Origin: Panopea generosa
Taxonomy: Eukaryota > Mollusca > Bivalvia > Adapedonta > Hiatellidae
Length of the DNA: 64,000 nucleotides
Direction: 5' to 3'
Assembly (NCBI GenBank): GCA_029582155.1
Contig: CM055902.1
Span: forward strand, 20,387,748 to 20,451,747
The notes below the pieces were generated by a model, which was given only the letters and a program-made list of their open reading frames with translations, was not told the origin of the DNA and ran no database searches. The translations under genes were made by a program, and so were the position numbers. Shown here piece after piece: positions 60,116-64,000 of this stretch (position 1 is its first letter; the number at the start of each line of letters is the position of its first letter).

Positions 60116-60336
60116 TTTATTGATGAAAGCTTACATGTTAGTTGCGGATGCTCAGCTTTATTCCGAGGTCTCCTTCTTTCTAATACGTGTTCCATGTGTG
60201 TGTCAAACATATTTAACTGAAGTCAAAACATAAACTTACATACATGTATCAGAAGAATTCTGGATTGTTGAGCAAATATAGTATATAATTGAGCAGTTCA
60301 GTCATGATGAGAGCCCAAATATGTAGAATAAAATAG
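60116..60336. other. Short spacer
   Basis: No feature seen apart from T-rich termination sequence for the next minus-strand tRNA gene. Confidence 0.4.
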
Positions 60337-60423
60337 TGCCCCGGGTGAGGCTCGAACTCACAGCCTCCGCATATCATATACTGTCTATAAGTACGGCGCG
60401 CTAACCGATTGCGCCACCGGGGC
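60337..60423 (-). tRNA. tRNA-Ile(UAU) with 13-nt intron, copy 1
   Basis: On the minus strand the 87-bp gene begins GCCCCGGTGGCGCAATCGG and closes with CCGGGGC plus discriminator A. All four stems pair: acceptor GCCCCGG/CCGGGGC, D arm GCGC/GCGC, anticodon stem CCGTA/TGCGG around C-U-UAU-A, T arm GTGAG/CTCAC with loop TTCGAGC. A 13-nt intron (GACAGTATATGAT) follows position 37, the normal place for eukaryotic tRNA introns. Without it the tRNA is 74 nt, as usual. It decodes AUA isoleucine codons. A TTTT terminator lies 3-6 nt downstream. CCA is not encoded, as in eukaryotes. Identical copies lie at 61025-61111 and 63535-63621. Confidence 0.95.
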
Positions 60424-60852
60424 GATACATTCTAACCTTATCCGAAATCAAAGCACATTCAATATCTAACCACAAATCACCGTGTTTAAATAATACTTAT
60501 TTTGATTAAAGTAAAGATTATATAGTTTAGATTAATTCATTGGAATGAAGTTGAAACTCTGATGACGAGGGTACACTCCCAACGTTCAGGTCGTGGGCTG
60601 GAGCGCAGCTCGGTTCAAACACTTGAGGAAGGGTTTCCTTCAACTTTAAAGCTAGTTTCCCCATATATAACATGTAATATGTCAAAATGGGGTGAATTAT
60701 CTAGGTCAATCATTAACTACTCAAATGGTCAAAAGTAATAAACATATACATATTTTATTTATACTTTCTATTTCAAATTGATTTTCAATTGTATCGATAA
60801 TTGTGTCCAATGAAATACTATGTTGAAAATGTATCTCAAACTATGATATACT
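60424..60852. other. Spacer between tRNA copy 1 and SINE fragment
   Basis: AT-rich sequence with no clear feature. A B-box-like GCTCGGTTCAAAC lies near 60608 in non-tRNA context. Confidence 0.4.
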
Positions 60853-60996
60853 GACTGATTATTTTGCGTCATTTCCAGGCTGATCAGTTAACCGAACCAA
60901 TGTTACTTGAGATTCTGGAAGGTTGACCAGTACTCGAGCACACCACATCCCCGCATGTCAATTGTAACTTTTTCACTTGAATCAGCGATAAGATTT
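60853..60996 (-). mobile_element. Partial, diverged tRNA-Lys-like SINE
   Basis: On the minus strand it matches the body and 3' part of the 11569 SINE (TTATCGCTGATTCAAGTG, GTGTGCTCGAGTACTGGT, GGTTAACTGATCAG). The tRNA head is missing and it ends 28 bp from tRNA copy 2. Confidence 0.72.
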
Positions 60997-61024
60997 GCAA
61001 TGGAGTAAAATTTTGAAAAAATAG

Positions 61025-61111
61025 TGCCCCGGGTGAGGCTCGAACTCACAGCCTCCGCATATCATATACTGTCTATAAGTACGGCGCGCTAACCGATTGC
61101 GCCACCGGGGC
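61025..61111 (-). tRNA. tRNA-Ile(UAU) with 13-nt intron, copy 2
   Basis: Identical over all 87 bp, intron included, to 60337-60423, while the flanks are mostly different. A TTTTTT run lies just downstream on the minus strand (61014-61022 as AAAAAA), a good polymerase III terminator. GTGTCG immediately upstream of the gene is shared with copies 3 and 4. Confidence 0.95.
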
Positions 61112-61589
61112 GACACGTTTGTCTATATTCTACTATCAAAAGAAATTTCATAACTTATAATTCAGAAGCAGACAATAAATATAATAAATGAATTAAATCT
61201 GCCATCATATAAGTACATGTATTATATTTACATAAATAACTGCCGTTATATAACATGTTTATTTCTGACACCATTTTGTTTGAACGAGTTATCAATTATG
61301 TATTATTAATCGTATTAACGCGGGTCATCTTCAAACAAGCTAGGCTGAGGAATAACATGACTTCAACTAATGATTTTAACTAGATCTACAAGGGATATTC
61401 TTTGCAAATCAATAAATATTTGTTTTCACAATGTAATCGATACGAGGCGTATTCATTAAGTAATACAATATTTCGAAGACTAGAACATCTTTATATTTAC
61501 TAGGTAACATTTTTTTTTATTATTGCTAACTCTTTCACTGATCAAGTTCAGATGATTTTAGATGACACGGTTTTGAAAATTTGAAAAAC
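61112..61589. other. AT-rich spacer
   Basis: No feature seen. Confidence 0.4.
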
Positions 61590-61684
61590 TGGTGAGGTGA
61601 CTGAGGCTCGAACTCGCGTCATAGGTGTGACGTAATCTATGATGTTTATAAACACGGTTCACTGACTCATTGTAACACCAGGGC
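61590..61684 (-). pseudogene. Old tRNA-Ile(UAU) relic
   Basis: On the minus strand it begins GCCCTGGTGTTACAATGAGT, carries GTGTTTATAAACATC where the anticodon and intron should be, and retains GCGAGTTCGAGCCTC. The acceptor stem no longer pairs and the D arm is damaged. Clearly related to the intact copies in order and spacing, but not functional. Confidence 0.7.
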
Positions 61685-61984
61685 TACACATCATACTTTT
61701 ATTGATATCAAAATATAAAAAAAACCCTAAATACTAAATAATTTTATTTTAGTATATTGTAATGATGGGTGTGGAGATCATTTTCAACAGGTTTGTGATA
61801 CAAACAACTGATAAGTATTTCCAATGTGTTTCACAAACTGTGACGTATTTCAACTTCCGTTGAAGCAACTGATCAATTAGCGTGCTCGTAAGTAACTGCC
61901 ACATGGTTCGCACAGCCATACTGGAGTGTCACCACATGATACCCAACACAGTTGTATTATACAGGATCGACCAGTCCAGATCGA

Positions 61985-62402
61985 AATAATGAATTGGGTT
62001 TTACGGCGTACCAACACATTATAAGTTATTCGACGCCAACAGGAAGGAAGAGTCCAGGTTCACTCTACATGTACAAAAACAACACATTAATATACAATCT
62101 AAAAAAAATACTTCAACAAATGACTATGCAGAATGAACCTCGAGTCTTGACACCTGCAGAACTGCAGAGTTTCAGCAAATCTATCGTATTACTCAAATTG
62201 TTCTTATGACATACATGAGTTACAGTGATCCTATTCTTGCCGTCACCCATATGGCTCCCTGGAACCACACAGGGGTTGGTAATTTAACCACAATAGTGAC
62301 CATGGCAAAACATGACACCCATTCGGAGGATTCTTACTCCTCTGCAGAGATCGACAGTGATTCTATTCTTAGCCGGAACCACACGGGCTCTCTAATGATC
62401 GT
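61985..62402 (-). mobile_element. Dispersed 400-bp repeat, copy 2
   Basis: Inverted relative to 11975-12377 and alike over almost its whole length (for example TTCCTTCCTGTTGGCGTCGA, ACTTATAATGTGTTGGTAC). The ATTC tail of copy 1 is only weakly kept here (ATTCATTATTTCG). The frames at 61952-62209 and 62206-62439 fall in this repeat and are not genes. Confidence 0.72.
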
Positions 62403-62455
62403 TAACAAATGTATAGTTATGACGATGTACTATGTATAAGTCTAATAAAATATAT

Positions 62456-62560
62456 GTTCTGTTCTGTTCTGTTCTGTTCTGTTATGCTCTGCTCTGCTCT
62501 GTTCTGTTCTGTTCTGTTCTGTTCTGTTCTGTTCTGTTCTGTTCTGTTCTGTTCTGTTCT
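62456..62560. repeat. (GTTCT)n pentanucleotide microsatellite
   Basis: About 20 repeats of GTTCT with a few GCTCT/GTTAT variants; the Cys-Ser-Val-Leu-Phe frame is an artefact. Confidence 0.96.
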
Positions 62561-63248
62561 AATGATCGAAGCTAATGCATGTGCTGTTCTACTTAAAAGT
62601 CTTCTGCAATCGTGAGGGACGGTTGATTACCAAAAACCGCTGTGAATTACCGAAGAAACTGCATGTAAAATGTATGTTTATGAAAGACAACTATATATCA
62701 TTAAGAATTCATGTTGTACATTCAATGTGCGTTGTTTTATCATTGATTCTCACACAGGTTTTGAGTAATGTGTAAATGACGTATCAATAGCAGATGTCGT
62801 CTGCTGGAACAGGAGGACTGTGTGCAAATCAATGCCTACAGATAACGTCACCATAACTTCACGTATTTTGCCAACGTGAAACTGACTCGGGGAAAGTATT
62901 TGCCGGAATGAAACATAGATTATTTTCGATTTTGTGTACATGTAACTTGTATTACATTCAAATTATCCGCGAAACACAGTTGATACAACCAATATCAGCA
63001 TATGGGGAATACAGTAATACTGTATCGATAGTCTTCTTCAAGTGTTTGCCTTTCGCGCATAAATTGTTAATCTATGTAGCTAAGTGTGCTAACATTGTGT
63101 ACATTGAATACTGTATATTGTATGCTACAAACAAAAAGTCAAAAATATTAGTTTTTCATACACAATGTTTGGAATTGGGCTCATTCCAGTCAATAACCTT
63201 TGCGTATTTTATTTGTTATTCTAATAATAGTTTAAGAGTTAAAAATGG
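62561..63248. other. Spacer, no gene supported
   Basis: Frames at 62575-62775 and 62908-63291 have no known relatives. The second runs into the tRNA relic, where CGVPREARTHSLRIL is only the translated tRNA antisense. Confidence 0.5.
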
Positions 63249-63342
63249 TGTCCCGCGTGAGGCTCGAACTCATAGCCTCCGCATATTATAACCTCTACTC
63301 TCTCTATAAGTACGGCGTGCTAACCGATTGCGCCACCGGGGC
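63249..63342 (-). pseudogene. Degenerate tRNA-Ile(UAU), copy 3
   Basis: Same gene with several changes: acceptor 3' strand GCGGGAC leaves two mismatches, the D stem has GCAC opposite GCGC, and the T stem has ATGAG opposite CTCAC. The anticodon UAU is kept. The intron is longer (about 20 nt, with GAGAGAGTAGAGG). Flanks are alike to copy 4 (AAGAGTTAAAAATGGTG downstream), so the two share a duplication. Probably a pseudogene; a weakly functional tRNA is possible. Confidence 0.75.
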
Positions 63343-63534
63343 GACACTTCCTATATCTTTCTGCTACTAAAAAAGGTAATAATTTAAAATTTGTTAACAG
63401 CCAATTGATATGAAACAAATTAATTAGATCTGTCAGATATAACATATAACATCATTTTTGTTTTAACGCCGTATTGATTAATTACCCTAATCGTCTATAA
63501 ATGTCAACTTGCACTATTTAAGAGTTAAAAATGG
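63343..63534. other. Spacer between tRNA copies 3 and 4
   Basis: AT-rich, no feature seen. Confidence 0.4.
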
Positions 63535-63621
63535 TGCCCCGGGTGAGGCTCGAACTCACAGCCTCCGCATATCATATACTGTCTATAAGTACGGCGCGCT
63601 AACCGATTGCGCCACCGGGGC
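63535..63621 (-). tRNA. tRNA-Ile(UAU) with 13-nt intron, copy 4
   Basis: Identical to the copies at 60337 and 61025 over 87 bp. A TTTTT terminator follows on the minus strand (63527-63531 as AAAAA). The A box GGCGCAATCGG and the B box GTTCGAGCC are intact. Confidence 0.95.
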
Positions 63622-64000
63622 GACACACTGAATGAAATAGGGGATACTGATGATTTTTATCGTGTTTCATCTGAAATATTTTTCCTACGTTATTGGTAGT
63701 AGGTTTAAGGTCGTGAATAAATCAATCTGTATCCGACAATTGACATGTCCCTGACCTGTGAAGTGCAATGGGGGCGTAAGTCGTTAGTTAAGTATACATT
63801 GAATAGATCGGAAAATAATATTTTCCGAAACGTGACTATCTGTAATCAGCTTTAGGTCACCACCAATATTTAGAAATAAAAGTCTGACCACTACGACTGA
63901 AATACTTAGTAATGTTAATGGACAATGCACCGTGGGAAGGTCGTGAACGTTAGGATAGTTTGACATTACCCAATTAAATAGGCGTGGCACTGCTAGTTAA
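63622..64000. other. Right-end spacer
   Basis: No gene or RNA visible. A 68-codon minus-strand frame (63784-63990) has no known relative. Confidence 0.45.

Noticed and set aside
62908-63291. 127-codon frame as a gene
   Set aside because: Its C-terminal part is antisense of the degenerate tRNA-Ile and the rest resembles nothing.

Overview
This window looks like a piece of an intron-rich, repeat-rich animal nuclear genome, probably a marine lophotrochozoan and most likely a mollusc. The evidence is eukaryotic throughout: one terminal exon of an animal N-glycan branching enzyme (MGAT4 family), intron-containing tRNA-Ile(UAU) genes read by RNA polymerase III, tRNA-derived SINEs with CAAT tails and clean target-site duplications, two decayed non-LTR retrotransposons, several short inverted-repeat DNA elements, and very many mini- and microsatellites. 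The mollusc assignment is inference from the overall style of repeats. No bacterial-type operon, CRISPR array or phage gene is present.

Layout. 1-504: last coding exon of an MGAT4-like glycosyltransferase gene entering from the left. 505-6.9 kb: non-coding, with a trinucleotide microsatellite, a first copy of a 460-bp MITE (925-1385) and a GC-richer block at 4.94-5.34 kb. 6.97-9.23 kb: 28-bp minisatellite. 9.2-13.9 kb: microsatellites, a full-length tRNA-Lys-like SINE with a 13-bp target-site duplication, and a 400-bp dispersed repeat. 13.9-16.5 kb: 89-bp satellite-like array, directly abutted by a 1.03-kb inverted-repeat element that carries a second copy of the MITE. 17.5-25 kb: AT-rich spacer, 22/21-bp minisatellite and a 771-bp TIR element. 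25.2-28 kb: 82-bp and 26-bp arrays and an (AAT)n/(ATT)n palindrome. 28.3-31 kb: dead L1/Tx1-like LINE (minus strand). 32.5-35.95 kb: dead Jockey/CR1-like LINE (minus strand) with a decayed 2A-like motif. 36.2-41.4 kb: microsatellites and a SINE with a 12-bp target-site duplication. 41.5-45.75 kb: a block bounded by matching inverted termini and filled mostly by a 39-bp array, followed directly by a 250-bp fold-back element. 46.2-47.96 kb: mixed 53/37-bp array. 49.3-60.1 kb: one 10.7-kb domain of related 29-bp and 30-bp units with internal duplications. 60.3-63.7 kb: a minus-strand cluster of tRNA-Ile(UAU) copies (three identical, one degenerate, one older relic), with SINE-type repeats between them.

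Function. Only the MGAT4 exon and the three identical tRNA-Ile genes are supported as functional host genes. Everything else is transposon-derived or tandem repeat. About one third of the window is minisatellite (at least eight unit lengths: 21/22, 26, 28, 29/30, 37/53, 39, 82 and 89 bp). The many long open frames in these arrays, often open on both strands, are products of repeat periodicity and are not annotated as genes.
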